DNA of 64,000 nucleotides from Candidatus Chloroploca sp. Khr17 (GCF_004138165.1 NZ_RYFF01000006.1:122358-186357), one strand, 5' to 3'. Numbered from the stretch's first letter, positions 1-9,504 are shown. A program made the numbers and translations. Notes: generated by a model not told the origin, from the sequence alone.

Positions 1-1599
1 TTTGATGGCATCACGCTGGCGGCGTTCCTGCCGATCCTGGCGCTCTTCTGGATCGTCGTCAAAGTCCTGTTCTTCGCGCTTATTTGTTTTGCGCTCACGA
101 CGTGGCGGAACCGCCCCACCAAACTTACTGAGCAGATCTTCGAGGGTTGCATCACCGACAAACTCTTCTTCAACATCCTCGGTGCTATAGGTTTCGGGTT
201 GAACGGCATTGCGACGCTCGCGTTCACGCTCACGACGTTCGCGGCGCTCACGCTCACGCTCACGCCCGGCCTTGGCCTCGGCTGCGGATGAGGCAAAGCG
301 TGCTGCTGCTGGTGCATTCGCTGAACTGGCCGCCGCACGTGACTGGGCAGGGGCATTGCTCGTCGCCGGAGCGTAGCCCTCTTCGTCACCCTCAACCATC
401 GCTTCGTCATCGGTCTCTTCAAGCCGCATGGTTAGGCTGATCCGCTTGCTCTGCTGGTCAACTTCAAGCACCCGGACACTGACCTTATCGCCAACAGACA
501 CGACATCCTCAACTCGATTGACCCGATTCGACGACAGAGCTGAAATATGCACCAGGCCATCGCGTCCAACCCCGATATCAACAAAAGCACCAAACGGGGC
601 AATGCCACTGACAACACCTTCAAGAATCTGATTGGGCTCAAGTTGCTGCATCTTCTGCGAGCGTTGAGCACGGCGCAGGCTCAAGCTGATGCGCGTTCCA
701 TCGGGGTCAACTTCCAGGATTTTGAAGGCGAAGCGATCCCCAACTTTGACCGCATCTTCAGGCTTTTCAACCCGACCTTCAGCCAGTTCACTCACGTGAA
801 CCAGGCCATCCTTGCCCACACCGATATCCGCAAAAGCACCAAACGGTGCATAGCCCGTAATGACCCCTTCGACCACATCACCGATTTTCAACGAGGCAAG
901 GCGTTCTTTGTCAACCTCGGCACGGCGTGGACGATTTGCATTGCGTGCCGCCCCACGAACGACCTCAGCGCCACGTTCGCGTTCACCGCTCCCGGTTCGC
1001 ATGGTCAGACTAATCCGGCGCGCTTCGGGATCGACACTTTTGATTCGCACGTTGACGGTATCGCCAATTTGCACCAGATCAGACGGAGTATCAATGCGGG
1101 TATCACTCATTTCCGAGATATGCACCAGACCATCGCGCCCAACCCCGATGTCAACAAAAATACCATAGAGCGCAATCGACGTGACACGGCCTTCGAGTTC
1201 CATTCCCGCACGCAGATCTTTGAGTTTACGTGGGCGCGAACCATCCTCGGCCACCGGGGTAAAACTAGCTCCTGACTCGGCAGAAGTTTCGCCTGTCACC
1301 ACGGTTGCAACCGTCGCGGCCTCTTCGGTCACGGCTGCAACTACCGGCTCAGCCTCGGGTGTGGCGACCGCTTCCGCAGCAGCAGAGGCATCTTCAGTTG
1401 CCACAACCTGTGCGGTGTCGGTGTCTGCTGAGAGAGCAGACTCAGTCAGTTCAGACGCAGGCTGACCCTCAGACACAACCGCTTCTGCTTGCTCTGATGG
1501 GGCTACTGTGGCCTCAACTGCTGGAGTTTCCACTGCGGTGAGTGGCGTCGTCAACCCCTCATTCTCGGTGGTCTCATCGTTACGTACCTGATCGGTCAT
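1..1599 (-). CDS. S1-domain RNA-binding protein (partial, C-terminus outside window)
   Basis: Reading from an ATG at 1599 on the minus strand, the frame stays open for 533 codons to the window edge, so the stop is not visible. The first ~120 residues are a low-complexity Ala/Thr/Glu/Val-rich stretch. Three S1 RNA-binding modules follow at roughly residues 125-198, 238-306 and 321-391; each has the GxxFVDIGVGxDGLVHxS core and ends in RISLTMR- or RISLSLR-like strands. A tail rich in Arg/Glu repeats follows. An AGGAGG and a nearer GGAG precede the start. Proteins with several S1 repeats resemble ribosomal protein S1 and bind mRNA during translation. The acidic N-terminal region and basic tail differ from classical rpsA, so I call it S1-domain protein rather than rpsA. 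It lies just downstream of the chelatase gene on the same strand. Confidence 0.85.
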   Translation of the reverse strand, partial: MTDQVRNDETTENEGLTTPLTAVETPAVEATVAPSEQAEAVVSEGQPASELTESALSADTDTAQVVATEDASAAAEAVATPEAEPVVAAVTEEAATVATVVTGETSAESGASFTPVAEDGSRPRKLKDLRAGMELEGRVTSIALYGIFVDIGVGRDGLVHISEMSDTRIDTPSDLVQIGDTVNVRIKSVDPEARRISLTMRTGSGERERGAEVVRGAARNANRPRRAEVDKERLASLKIGDVVEGVITGYAPFGAFADIGVGKDGLVHVSELAEGRVEKPEDAVKVGDRFAFKILEVDPDGTRISLSLRRAQRSQKMQQLEPNQILEGVVSGIAPFGAFVDIGVGRDGLVHISALSSNRVNRVEDVVSVGDKVSVRVLEVDQQSKRISLTMRLEETDDEAMVEGDEEGYAPATSNAPAQSRAAASSANAPAAARFASSAAEAKAGRERERERRERRERERERRNAVQPETYSTEDVEEEFVGDATLEDLLSKFGGAVPPRRERKTNKREEQDFDDDPEERQDRQERRQRDAIK

Positions 1600-1647
1600 C
1601 TCCTGCGTTCCTCCTGACGTGTGGCGTCCACTGCTCTGCTTATCCAT

Positions 1648-3717
1648 CTATATTTGCATCTGGCGACGGACAGCCTGCACCAGGCCATCATCGCTCAGGT
1701 CTTCAAGCCGATAATATGATCCTTTGAGGTGTTCAGCGAGGCGACGTGAAAGCCCCCGTTCAAAGGTTGGATGCTCGGTATCGATCACGATCGCCCGAAT
1801 ATCGCGGGCCGCAATCAGATCAGCAATCTGATAGGCCTCTTGTTGAGGAGGCAGTTGACTAATTGCAACATTGGCCTGGCCGTCAGTCAAGAGTACCATC
1901 AACGGCAAGATTTCGCTATCCTGACGACGTGCCCGTTCGAGTAACTCAAAGGCGGTCAACATACCCCGCGCAAGTGGCGTTTTGCCACCCGTCGGCATAG
2001 TCTGGAGGCGTTTCTGGGCAAGTTCGACACTATTGGTGAGGGGCAAGAGCACCCGAGCATAGTCGCGCTGAAAACTCACCAGACCAACGCGGTCGCGGCG
2101 CTGATAGGCATCGCGCAAGAGTGACAGCACTGCTGCTTTCGTCGCCTGCATGCGTTCTTCCGCAGCCATACTCCAACTTGCATCAACGACAAAGCAGACC
2201 GCATTACGGGTACGTCGGACGCGCACCTTCTGGCGGAGATCGCGGCGGGTGAGCAGCACCCGTGGGCGGTGACGCCCGTGGGCTGAAACCAACGTGCGGC
2301 GCTCGCGCTGATAAATCGCGGCTTCGCGCAAAGTTGCATCAAGCGCCAGATCAGTTACACGGTGTTGCTGACGACTCGTAATGTAACGCCCCTGCTTGCG
2401 GGTTGTCCGGGTACGGGTACGCTTACCCGGCGAACGTCGCTGCTTCCGATCAGAAGTCGCCTCGAGTCGACGCGTTCGAAACATCTCATCGGCGTCGAAC
2501 TGCTTCCCCCCCGTCTGTTTGTCACTCGTCTGTCCACTCACGTCAGCAGTCCCCGCACTGCCAGTTGGTGTCACTGAGCCATCCGTATTGCCCTGATCAT
2601 CGCCACTCTCACCATCATCACCTGGTTCACCTAAATCAGCTTTTTTTTTTACTTCATCCTGGGCCGCAGCTTCAGCAGCCTTGCCATTGCGCTCAAGAAT
2701 CGAGGCAACACGCTGTTCATCAAGCTTGATCTCGGCAAAGGGTTGACGACGCATCCGATGGGGCAATGCCAGTTCGGCGGCAGTACGAATATCTTCCACC
2801 GTCAGTTGCGTACGACCGCTCCACGCAGCGTGCGTGCGAGCAGTCTCAAGGATCGTTAGATCAGCGCGATGGCCGTCGACACCGAGTTCGATACAGAGGC
2901 TCGCGACGGCAGCCATATCAGAGCGATCCATGCGCACTGCGGGTAATAACTCACGTGCAGCGACAATGCGCGCAGCTAACTCAGTTTCAGCGGCACGCCA
3001 CTCTTCACTGAAAAGGTGCGGATTCGTCTCATAAGCGAGACGGCGCTCGATCACAGCCACCCGGGAAGCAACGTCGGTCAGGCCGACAACCTCAACCGCA
3101 AGGCCAAAGCGATCAAGCAACTGCGGGCGCAACTCACCCTCTTCGGGGTTCATCGTGCCAACGAGGATGAAGCGTGACGGATGCGAAATACTCACCCCTT
3201 CACGTTCAACCGTATTAATGCCCATCGCAGCGGCATCAAGCAGTAGATCAACAAGATGGTCATCAAGCAGATTGACCTCGTCAACATAGAGCAGGCCACG
3301 ATTGACTTGGGCAAGCAGACCAGGCTCAAAACGGCGTTGCCCTTCGGTAATCGCATGCTCAAGATCGAGGGAACCAACGACCCGATCTTCTGACGCTGAA
3401 ACAGGCAACTCAACCAGACGAATAGGTCGGGTACGAGTTGGGGGTGGCTCCCCTTCGCCGAGGGCCTGACAGGTATGGCAGAGACCGGCGACGCGATCCG
3501 GTTGGCAGGAATAGGGACACCCTTCCACGACCGTAATTGACGGCATCAGATGAGCCAGGCCGCGCACAGCGGTCGACTTGGCCGTCCCCTTCTCACCACG
3601 AATAAGAACCCCGCCCACACGTGGATTGATCGCGTTGAGGATCAGGGCGCGTTTGAGCCGTTCCTGGCCAACGATGGCAGTGAAAGGATAAACTGGACGT
3701 AAAACCGAGGTTGTCAC
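1648..3717 (-). CDS. Magnesium/cobalt chelatase ATPase subunit, fused AAA+ and vWA domains (ChlD/BchD type)
   Basis: The 689-residue product has an N-terminal AAA+ module with intact Walker A (GEKGTAKST, residues 41-49) and Walker B (LLYVDE, 142-147), an acidic linker (about 355-415), a basic stretch, and a C-terminal von Willebrand A domain with the MIDAS motif DASWS at 512-516. This is the architecture of the medium subunit of Mg-chelatase (BchD) and of ChlID-type cobaltochelatase subunits; the family drives Mg or Co insertion into tetrapyrroles. The intact ATPase motifs favour the fused ChlID type, but bchD cannot be excluded. I chose GTG 3717 because the family similarity begins immediately after it; an in-frame ATG at 3894 would add about 59 unconserved residues. 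An A10 run encodes Lys357-359 between the two domains; both other frames stop within a few codons (see findings). Confidence 0.85.
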   Translation of the reverse strand: MTTSVLRPVYPFTAIVGQERLKRALILNAINPRVGGVLIRGEKGTAKSTAVRGLAHLMPSITVVEGCPYSCQPDRVAGLCHTCQALGEGEPPPTRTRPIRLVELPVSASEDRVVGSLDLEHAITEGQRRFEPGLLAQVNRGLLYVDEVNLLDDHLVDLLLDAAAMGINTVEREGVSISHPSRFILVGTMNPEEGELRPQLLDRFGLAVEVVGLTDVASRVAVIERRLAYETNPHLFSEEWRAAETELAARIVAARELLPAVRMDRSDMAAVASLCIELGVDGHRADLTILETARTHAAWSGRTQLTVEDIRTAAELALPHRMRRQPFAEIKLDEQRVASILERNGKAAEAAAQDEVKKKADLGEPGDDGESGDDQGNTDGSVTPTGSAGTADVSGQTSDKQTGGKQFDADEMFRTRRLEATSDRKQRRSPGKRTRTRTTRKQGRYITSRQQHRVTDLALDATLREAAIYQRERRTLVSAHGRHRPRVLLTRRDLRQKVRVRRTRNAVCFVVDASWSMAAEERMQATKAAVLSLLRDAYQRRDRVGLVSFQRDYARVLLPLTNSVELAQKRLQTMPTGGKTPLARGMLTAFELLERARRQDSEILPLMVLLTDGQANVAISQLPPQQEAYQIADLIAARDIRAIVIDTEHPTFERGLSRRLAEHLKGSYYRLEDLSDDGLVQAVRRQMQI

Positions 3718-3943
3718 AACAATAAAAATCTTCCAGCCCTCAGAAGAGCCAGAAGTCCTAAGCTGCAGCGCCGGTAGAGAGTTTGAAGCGAAAACGACCC
3801 AATGACGACCACCCGCCCGATGTGTACGCGTGCTGCCAGACTTCCCCACAAGGATCTGCACTGACTTCAACCACAGCAGTACGCATTCTCTCACAACCCT
3901 GCGTAAAAGTCAAATCGCATGGCCCGCGTAACTAACAGGCAAC

Positions 3944-4004
3944 CCTGGGAGCGAGGGCGAGACGCCCTCGAACAACCCGAGGGCGTCTCGCCCTCGCTTC
4001 CAGG
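3944..4004. repeat. GC-rich hairpin repeat, GAGGGCG family, copy 1
   Basis: Two 27-nt arms (3944-3970 and 3978-4004) pair with a single G-U wobble around a 7-nt loop. Arms and flanks (caggcaa before, aggagaag after) match the element at 31799-31861, so this is a dispersed repeat and not chance folding. It sits in the 458-bp divergent gap between the chelatase gene and mreB; the rest of the gap holds the mreB promoter and no gene I can support. Confidence 0.8.
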
Positions 4005-4059
4005 AGAAGGGTGAGCATGCACGACCAATGCTTCGTTGTGCTGTTGCAACAAGCGACTA

Positions 4060-4068
4060 TGCTATAAT
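4060..4068 (+). promoter_or_regulatory. Extended -10 promoter of mreB
   Basis: TGC directly precedes a perfect TATAAT (4063-4068). No convincing -35 lies at the normal spacing, as is common for extended -10 promoters. It would give an mRNA leader of about 100 nt before mreB. Confidence 0.6.
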
Positions 4069-4175
4069 GAGGGCGAACTCTAAGACAGCGCACATTAGAG
4101 TTGCGCACGAGGGATCTTTCTTTGGCGCTAATTTCTGTTTCCGCACATGGGTTGCGGCGATTTTTGGAGTAGAAC

Positions 4176-5255
4176 GTGGGCTTTAACCCGATCAATTCGC
4201 TGTTTGGAGCATTTAGTCGTGATCTTGGGGTTGATCTTGGCACAGCCAATACCCTGGTGCATGTACGTGGCAAAGGCATCGTCATCAGCGAACCTTCGGT
4301 GGTTGCGATTGATGCCAAGTCCAAACAGGTATATGCCGTCGGGGCCGAGGCCAAGGCGATGGTAGGCAAGACACCAGCCAATATTATTGCCGTACGTCCA
4401 CTCAAAGACGGGGTGATTGCTGATTTTGATGTCGTCGAAAAGATGCTGGCCTATTTTATCAAAAAGGCCCATGCTTATTCGGCGATGCGGCTGATGGATC
4501 CCCGTCCGCGGGTGGTTGTTGGCGTTCCTTCGGGCGTGACTGAAGTGGAACGGCGCGCAGCCCGTGATGCGACCCTGAATGCGAAGGCTCGCGAGGCCTA
4601 TGTTGTTGAAGAGCCAATGGCGGCTGCGATCGGGGCGGGCTTGCCTGTTGATGAGCCGATTGGCAGCATGATTGTTGATGTGGGTGGTGGAACAACCGAG
4701 GTGGCCGTTATTTCGCTGGGTGGCATTGTCGTCAACCACTCGATCCGCACCGCAGGTGACGAGATCGATGATGCGATTGTCCAGTTTGCCCGTCGTGAGT
4801 ACAACCTGTTGATCGGCGAGCGGATGGCCGAACGGGCCAAGATCGCGGCAGGCTCGGCGTATCCGCTTGATGAAGAAATCAAAGTGGTGCTGCGTGGGCG
4901 TGACTTGCTGACTGGCTTGCCCAAAGCAGTCGAGGTTAGTTCGGTGGAAATCCGTGAGGGCATTGCTGGCCCGGTCAATGCGATTATTCAAGAGGTGCGC
5001 CTCGCGCTCGAAGAGACACCCCCAGAACTTGTCGCCGATGTCATGGAGCATGGCATCACCCTGGCTGGTGGGGGCTCGTTGCTGCATGGCCTTGACCGGC
5101 GCATTGCTGCCGAAACCCGCATGCCAGTACATATCGCCGAAGATCCGCTCTCGTGTGTCGCACGCGGTGCGGGCAAAATGGTCGAGAATTTTGAGAACAA
5201 AGTCTATCAAGATATTTTGACTCGTTCGCAAAATTCGCGCCGCGCCAAGTTTTAA
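4176..5255 (+). CDS. mreB: Rod shape-determining protein MreB
   Basis: The 359-residue product is a full-length bacterial actin. The phosphate-1 loop VDLGTANTLV lies near residue 20, followed by the GVPSGVTEVE and DVGGGTTEVAVI segments and a GGGSLLHGL phosphate-2 region near the C-terminus. MreB polymerises under the inner membrane and positions the elongation machinery. Translation starts at GTG 4176, with GGAG six bases upstream. It is the first gene of an mreB-mreC-mreD-mrdA cluster, with a 109-bp gap to mreC. Confidence 0.97.
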   Translation: MGFNPINSLFGAFSRDLGVDLGTANTLVHVRGKGIVISEPSVVAIDAKSKQVYAVGAEAKAMVGKTPANIIAVRPLKDGVIADFDVVEKMLAYFIKKAHAYSAMRLMDPRPRVVVGVPSGVTEVERRAARDATLNAKAREAYVVEEPMAAAIGAGLPVDEPIGSMIVDVGGGTTEVAVISLGGIVVNHSIRTAGDEIDDAIVQFARREYNLLIGERMAERAKIAAGSAYPLDEEIKVVLRGRDLLTGLPKAVEVSSVEIREGIAGPVNAIIQEVRLALEETPPELVADVMEHGITLAGGGSLLHGLDRRIAAETRMPVHIAEDPLSCVARGAGKMVENFENKVYQDILTRSQNSRRAKF

Positions 5256-5364
5256 AAATCAGGTTCGTCCTGGCCAGCCGCTAGTCACGTACTACCTTGA
5301 CAAAAGGGAGCATCTTGCCTATCCCAGGCCGCCCGTTGTCGCTGACCTGTGGTAGAGTGCAGTT

Positions 5365-6273
5365 ATGCATGATTTATTGAACGATAAACCAATCAAACTG
5401 CGCCGCGGCCAGATCAGGCTTCCACTCGGGCTACGGTCGCTGCTGGTAGGGTTGCTCCTCTGTGGCCTGGCCGTGCTGTTGATCACCCTTGATGGTCAGG
5501 GGAACCTCGCGCCGGCTCGCGCCTTCGTGCAGCAGGGGCTTGCTCCCGTGGCACAGGTGTTGACCGGCATTCGTGGGCAACTTGATGCGTTCGCCACGGC
5601 TCCTTTTGGTGACGCTGCTGTCCGGGCACGTCTGCAAGAACTTGAACGGGAAAATAGTCGGCTTGCCGATCAATTGCTGCGCCTTGAGCAAGCCCAGGTC
5701 GAGAACGTTTTCTTACGCCAGCAACTCCAGATACAACGTGAACATCCCTGGACTTTGCTGGGGGCTGAAGTCACGGTACGCTCGCCTGATGCCGGACGAC
5801 GGGTGATTGTGATTGCCCGCGGGACACATGATGGCCTCGCGCCAGGGATGGCGGTGATCAGCCAGTTGCCTGGTGGGCCAACGGCACTGATCGGGATTGT
5901 TGAGGCTGCCGGCCCAAGGACGGCCGAGGTGCTCTTGATCACTGATATTAGTAGCCAGATCAGTGCGCGTGTGATGAGCGAAGGGCGTTCAGCACTGGGG
6001 ATGATGCAGGGACAATGGCAGAATGGCTCACGCCTACGGCTCAACCAGGTTGACCGGGGCTTGCCACTCAAGCAAGGGGCATCGGTGATGACAGCAGGCA
6101 TGACCGCTGCCCTCAATTTGCCCCTTGATCTCGCCTCAGTGCCCTCTAACATTCCTGTTGGCGTGATCGAAGAGGTACGCACAGCCGAGAATTATCAGTA
6201 TGCTGACCTACGACCTCTTGTTGATCCAGACCAGGTACGGTACGTGTGGGTGATTCTCAACCAAGACGATTAG
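5365..6273 (+). CDS. mreC: Rod shape-determining protein MreC
   Basis: The 302-residue protein has a short cytoplasmic N-terminus, one transmembrane segment (about residues 25-45), a coiled coil rich in Leu/Glu/Gln (about 85-125), and the beta-rich MreC domain ending in a YVWVIL strand. MreC bridges MreB and the periplasmic synthases. The stop overlaps the proposed start of mreD by 28 bases, which indicates translational coupling. Confidence 0.93.
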   Translation: MHDLLNDKPIKLRRGQIRLPLGLRSLLVGLLLCGLAVLLITLDGQGNLAPARAFVQQGLAPVAQVLTGIRGQLDAFATAPFGDAAVRARLQELERENSRLADQLLRLEQAQVENVFLRQQLQIQREHPWTLLGAEVTVRSPDAGRRVIVIARGTHDGLAPGMAVISQLPGGPTALIGIVEAAGPRTAEVLLITDISSQISARVMSEGRSALGMMQGQWQNGSRLRLNQVDRGLPLKQGASVMTAGMTAALNLPLDLASVPSNIPVGVIEEVRTAENYQYADLRPLVDPDQVRYVWVILNQDD

Positions 6274-6779
6274 AAGAACGTGTTGTTCATGAATTGGGCC
6301 GCCTTGTGGGTATGCTTGCCCTGGCGCTCATTCAGGTAACACTCCTGAGTACACCCCTTGGGTTCTCGGTTTCGCTCGTTTTGATTGTGGTGATTTCAGG
6401 TGCGCTGCTGAGCATTGGCGCGGCGTTTCCTGATGTTGGCGTCCAGCGCGTTTTGCGCTGGGCACTCTATGGAGGATTGACGCTCGATATCCTGGCGGCG
6501 ACCTATCTGGGGACTCACGCCCTGGCCCTGCTTACAGCAACCCTGGTCGTCGTCGTGTTGGCGCGACGGATACGCATTGAAGGCATCATGATTCCGTTGC
6601 TGGCCGTGCTGATCGCGAGCGTGATCTATGAACTCGTGCTGGCGTTGTTGATCAATCGAGGCATGATAGAATGGCAGACATACGCCCTGATTATCATCCT
6701 GCCGAGTATTCTTATCACCCTGATCCCAACCCTGCCGATCTTTTTCCTGGTACGCTGGTTGCTCCGCAATCAGTTGTGA
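6246..6779 (+). CDS. mreD: Rod shape-determining membrane protein MreD
   Basis: The 177-residue product is almost entirely hydrophobic, with five or six transmembrane segments, and matches MreD in length and position between mreC and the PBP2 gene. The GTG start at 6246 lies inside the mreC end and has only a weak ribosome site, so the true start could lie slightly downstream. The identification rests mostly on gene order and hydropathy, because MreD sequence is poorly conserved. Confidence 0.85.
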   Translation: MGDSQPRRLEERVVHELGRLVGMLALALIQVTLLSTPLGFSVSLVLIVVISGALLSIGAAFPDVGVQRVLRWALYGGLTLDILAATYLGTHALALLTATLVVVVLARRIRIEGIMIPLLAVLIASVIYELVLALLINRGMIEWQTYALIIILPSILITLIPTLPIFFLVRWLLRNQL

Positions 6780-6795
6780 TCATCTGAGCAATGAT

Positions 6796-9141
6796 ATGCC
6801 ACGCTTGATTTTGTTACGTCTCCTTGTCATCATTGTTGTGACCATTCTGGTGGGGCGACTCTATCAACTTCAACTGGTTGATCAGGAGAGTCAGCGTTTT
6901 GGGAGCAACCCCGATGTCATCTCCCGGCGGACGTTGACCGTTCTGCCCCGTCGCGGTGAAATATATGCTGCGGATGGCGTTACCCTGGTTGCCGAGAGTC
7001 TGCCTATCTATAATCTGTCGGTTGTGCCCGGACGCTTGCCCAACGCGACGACTGAGCCTGAGCGTCGTGCTGATGTGCTCACACGGCTAAGCCTGGTAGC
7101 AGGTTTGCCGGCAATGCTACGGCTCGATCCATCGGTGAGTATTACGACCCATCCTGCCCTCTATGCCACGCTGCAACAACTCGATCCTGTGCTGGAATGG
7201 AATGCCGCCGAGCCATCAACGCTCATCGTTGCGCCAGAAGGCCTCCTAGAGATCCTCGATCTCGTGCGGGCCTACGCCCCCCTGTTGGAAATCGCGAACC
7301 CGATTGAAGCAATGATTGTCCAACAGAATGTCCGTGGCTATCAATATGTCCTCGTTAAGGAGGATATTAGCCCCGATCTTGCCATGGCTATTCGCGAAAA
7401 TGCCAACTATTTGCCAGGTGCCGAGGTGACAGAGGGCTATCGCCGCTCGTATCCGCAAAGTGAAGTGATGCAGAGCTTGTCGCATACACTGGGATATGTT
7501 GGACGTATCACTGAATGCGAACTCATGCTCGAAAATCCGTCTACTTCGTGGTTGACCAGCCTGGTTGATGTCGTCAGCCGGGCAGGACGGTGTGGGCTGA
7601 TCTCCAAACAGATTGATCCAACGAGCATCGGTCAGTTGCCCTATCAACTTGATGATCGCATTGGCAAAGAGGGGCTCGAAGGGGCGTATGAGCATGATTT
7701 ACGCGGGCGCATTGGGATCGACACGCTCCTTGTTGATGCGTTGCAACGTCCGGTTGGCCCCATCCAGCAGGTACGTCCGGTGGTCAATGGCAATAATCTG
7801 GTGATGACGCTTGACCTGGCATTCCAATCCGAAGTTGAACAGATTATGCGCGGCTGGATCGCTGAGGGCGAACGCCGACGGGTGACGGCCCCTGAACCGT
7901 ATAAACAGACCTATGATCCGATTATTGCTGGCAGTGCCGTCGTCATTGACCCGCGTGATGGGCGCATTCTGGCGATGGTTTCATTGCCAACGTACGATAA
8001 TAATGTCTGGGTCACTCCAGATCGTCAGGCCGAATTGCAAGCCCTCTTGACGCGCAGCGATCCAGAAGAACTGGCCGAATTGTTGCGCCTCGCCCCACTG
8101 ACGAATCGGGCGATTGCCGGTCAGTATCCACCGGGTTCAACGCTCAAGCAATTTGTCGGTGCCATCGCTCTCCAAGAAGGCGTCATTACCCCCGAGACCA
8201 GATTGCGTGACCCGGGTCTGCTGCAATTGATTGAGCGGAGTGGTGTGCTCTTTGAGTTGCCCAACTCGGTACGTAATCGCGACAATGGCGAATTGACGGT
8301 CATTGATGCACTGCGCCTCTCGTCGAATGTCTTTTTTGCCTCGATTGCCGGCGGGAATGATCAGGCGTCAAATCTGCGCGCAAGCGATCTGCGGGTGAAT
8401 GGCCTGCAAATTGATCGTCTGGTCGAGGGCCTCGAGTGGTTTCAACTCGGACGGCGTACCGGGGTTGATCTGGTTGGTGAGGCGAGTGGGCTTGTGCCAA
8501 CCCGCACCTGGAAAGTTCAGGCCAAACGAGAAGTCTGGACGACTGGTGACACCTATAATACGGCTATTGGCCAGGGGGATATGCAGGTGACGCCGTTGCA
8601 ACTCGCGGTTGCGGCAGGGGCCGTTGCCACTGATGGTACGATTTACCGACCGCATATCGTGTCACGGATCGTGGATAGCAATGGCAATCTCGTGCGTGAA
8701 ATCACCCCTGAGGTGCTCCAGCGCGTTCCCATCGAACCAGATTATCTGAGGGTGATGCGTGAAGGCATGCTCGAGTCGATCATCAATGGCCTAGGTGTTG
8801 CTGCCCGTCCTGAATGTTCTGGATTAGTGATTGCTGGCAAAACGGGCACCGCTGAATTTGGGCCATTGATTCAGCGTACCGATGGGCGGCTCATCCGTCA
8901 GAGCCATGCTTGGTTTGTCGGTTTTGCCCCGTATGACAACCCGGAAGTGGTGGTCGCGGTGCTCATCGAGGGCGTAGGCGACCTGAATGACGGATCTTCG
9001 ACAATGGCTGTACCTGCAACAACTCAGATTATGCAAGCCTATTTTGGCGCGAGTCGGCCAGAAGATGCCCCGATGAGTTGCCCAGTTTTGCCCGCTGAAC
9101 CGACTGAGCCTGCCCTTGACACGGTTGGGCATACCCCTTAG
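6796..9141 (+). CDS. mrdA: Penicillin-binding protein 2 (elongasome transpeptidase)
   Basis: The 781-residue class B PBP has an N-terminal membrane anchor (residues 5-22), the PRRGEIYAADG-type dimerisation region and a transpeptidase domain with the SxxK nucleophile motif STLK (Ser448), an SSN motif and KTGT (about 682-685). It cross-links peptidoglycan during side-wall elongation with MreBCD. It is longer than Escherichia coli PBP2 (about 630 residues); the extra length lies in the region between anchor and transpeptidase (about residues 100-330). It begins 16 bases after mreD. No rodA glycosyltransferase gene is in the window. Confidence 0.94.
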   Translation: MPRLILLRLLVIIVVTILVGRLYQLQLVDQESQRFGSNPDVISRRTLTVLPRRGEIYAADGVTLVAESLPIYNLSVVPGRLPNATTEPERRADVLTRLSLVAGLPAMLRLDPSVSITTHPALYATLQQLDPVLEWNAAEPSTLIVAPEGLLEILDLVRAYAPLLEIANPIEAMIVQQNVRGYQYVLVKEDISPDLAMAIRENANYLPGAEVTEGYRRSYPQSEVMQSLSHTLGYVGRITECELMLENPSTSWLTSLVDVVSRAGRCGLISKQIDPTSIGQLPYQLDDRIGKEGLEGAYEHDLRGRIGIDTLLVDALQRPVGPIQQVRPVVNGNNLVMTLDLAFQSEVEQIMRGWIAEGERRRVTAPEPYKQTYDPIIAGSAVVIDPRDGRILAMVSLPTYDNNVWVTPDRQAELQALLTRSDPEELAELLRLAPLTNRAIAGQYPPGSTLKQFVGAIALQEGVITPETRLRDPGLLQLIERSGVLFELPNSVRNRDNGELTVIDALRLSSNVFFASIAGGNDQASNLRASDLRVNGLQIDRLVEGLEWFQLGRRTGVDLVGEASGLVPTRTWKVQAKREVWTTGDTYNTAIGQGDMQVTPLQLAVAAGAVATDGTIYRPHIVSRIVDSNGNLVREITPEVLQRVPIEPDYLRVMREGMLESIINGLGVAARPECSGLVIAGKTGTAEFGPLIQRTDGRLIRQSHAWFVGFAPYDNPEVVVAVLIEGVGDLNDGSSTMAVPATTQIMQAYFGASRPEDAPMSCPVLPAEPTEPALDTVGHTP

Positions 9142-9207
9142 GGACAGTCTGCGTTATAATACCAATAGCCAGACAGCATACTGCATCCTGGGAAGGAGCG
9201 ACTTGAG

Positions 9208-9495
9208 ATGGCAGGCAGGACGACAACGGCGATGGATCCAGGCCAGATTTTGACTGATGCCGGGGCCGACACCTTTCGCGGTGAACTGCTGAGTGCCCAT
9301 GCTGTACGCTGTCAGAACTTCTGGTTGGCGACGGCAACCGTCTATCATGACGGTGCAGCAGAGATTGCCATTTGGTGCAGCCTGAATCCCGCGCATGGGC
9401 GGTGGGATGCCGAAATCTACTACTTTTCGTTTGAGCAGGCTATACGTGCGTTGCGCGAATACGAAGAGACGGGGAATATCCCTGAGGGTGAGTAG
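9208..9495 (+). CDS. Small conserved-looking protein of unknown function
   Basis: I do not recognise this 95-residue protein. It has no signal peptide or membrane segment and is rich in aromatic residues (NFWLATATVYHDG, AEIYYFSFEQA), so a small alpha/beta fold is likely. The case for a real gene is a GGAAGGAG ribosome site upstream of the ATG, a TATAAT at 9155-9160 just after mrdA, and a strong hairpin starting 10 bases past the stop. It may be read with the mre cluster or from its own promoter. Confidence 0.7.
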   Translation: MAGRTTTAMDPGQILTDAGADTFRGELLSAHAVRCQNFWLATATVYHDGAAEIAIWCSLNPAHGRWDAEIYYFSFEQAIRALREYEETGNIPEGE

Positions 9496-9504
9496 CAGGA
9501 TTGC

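Noticed and set aside
4128..5231. 367-codon minus-strand ORF opposite mreB
   Set aside because: It is a shadow of mreB coding sequence without its own signals.
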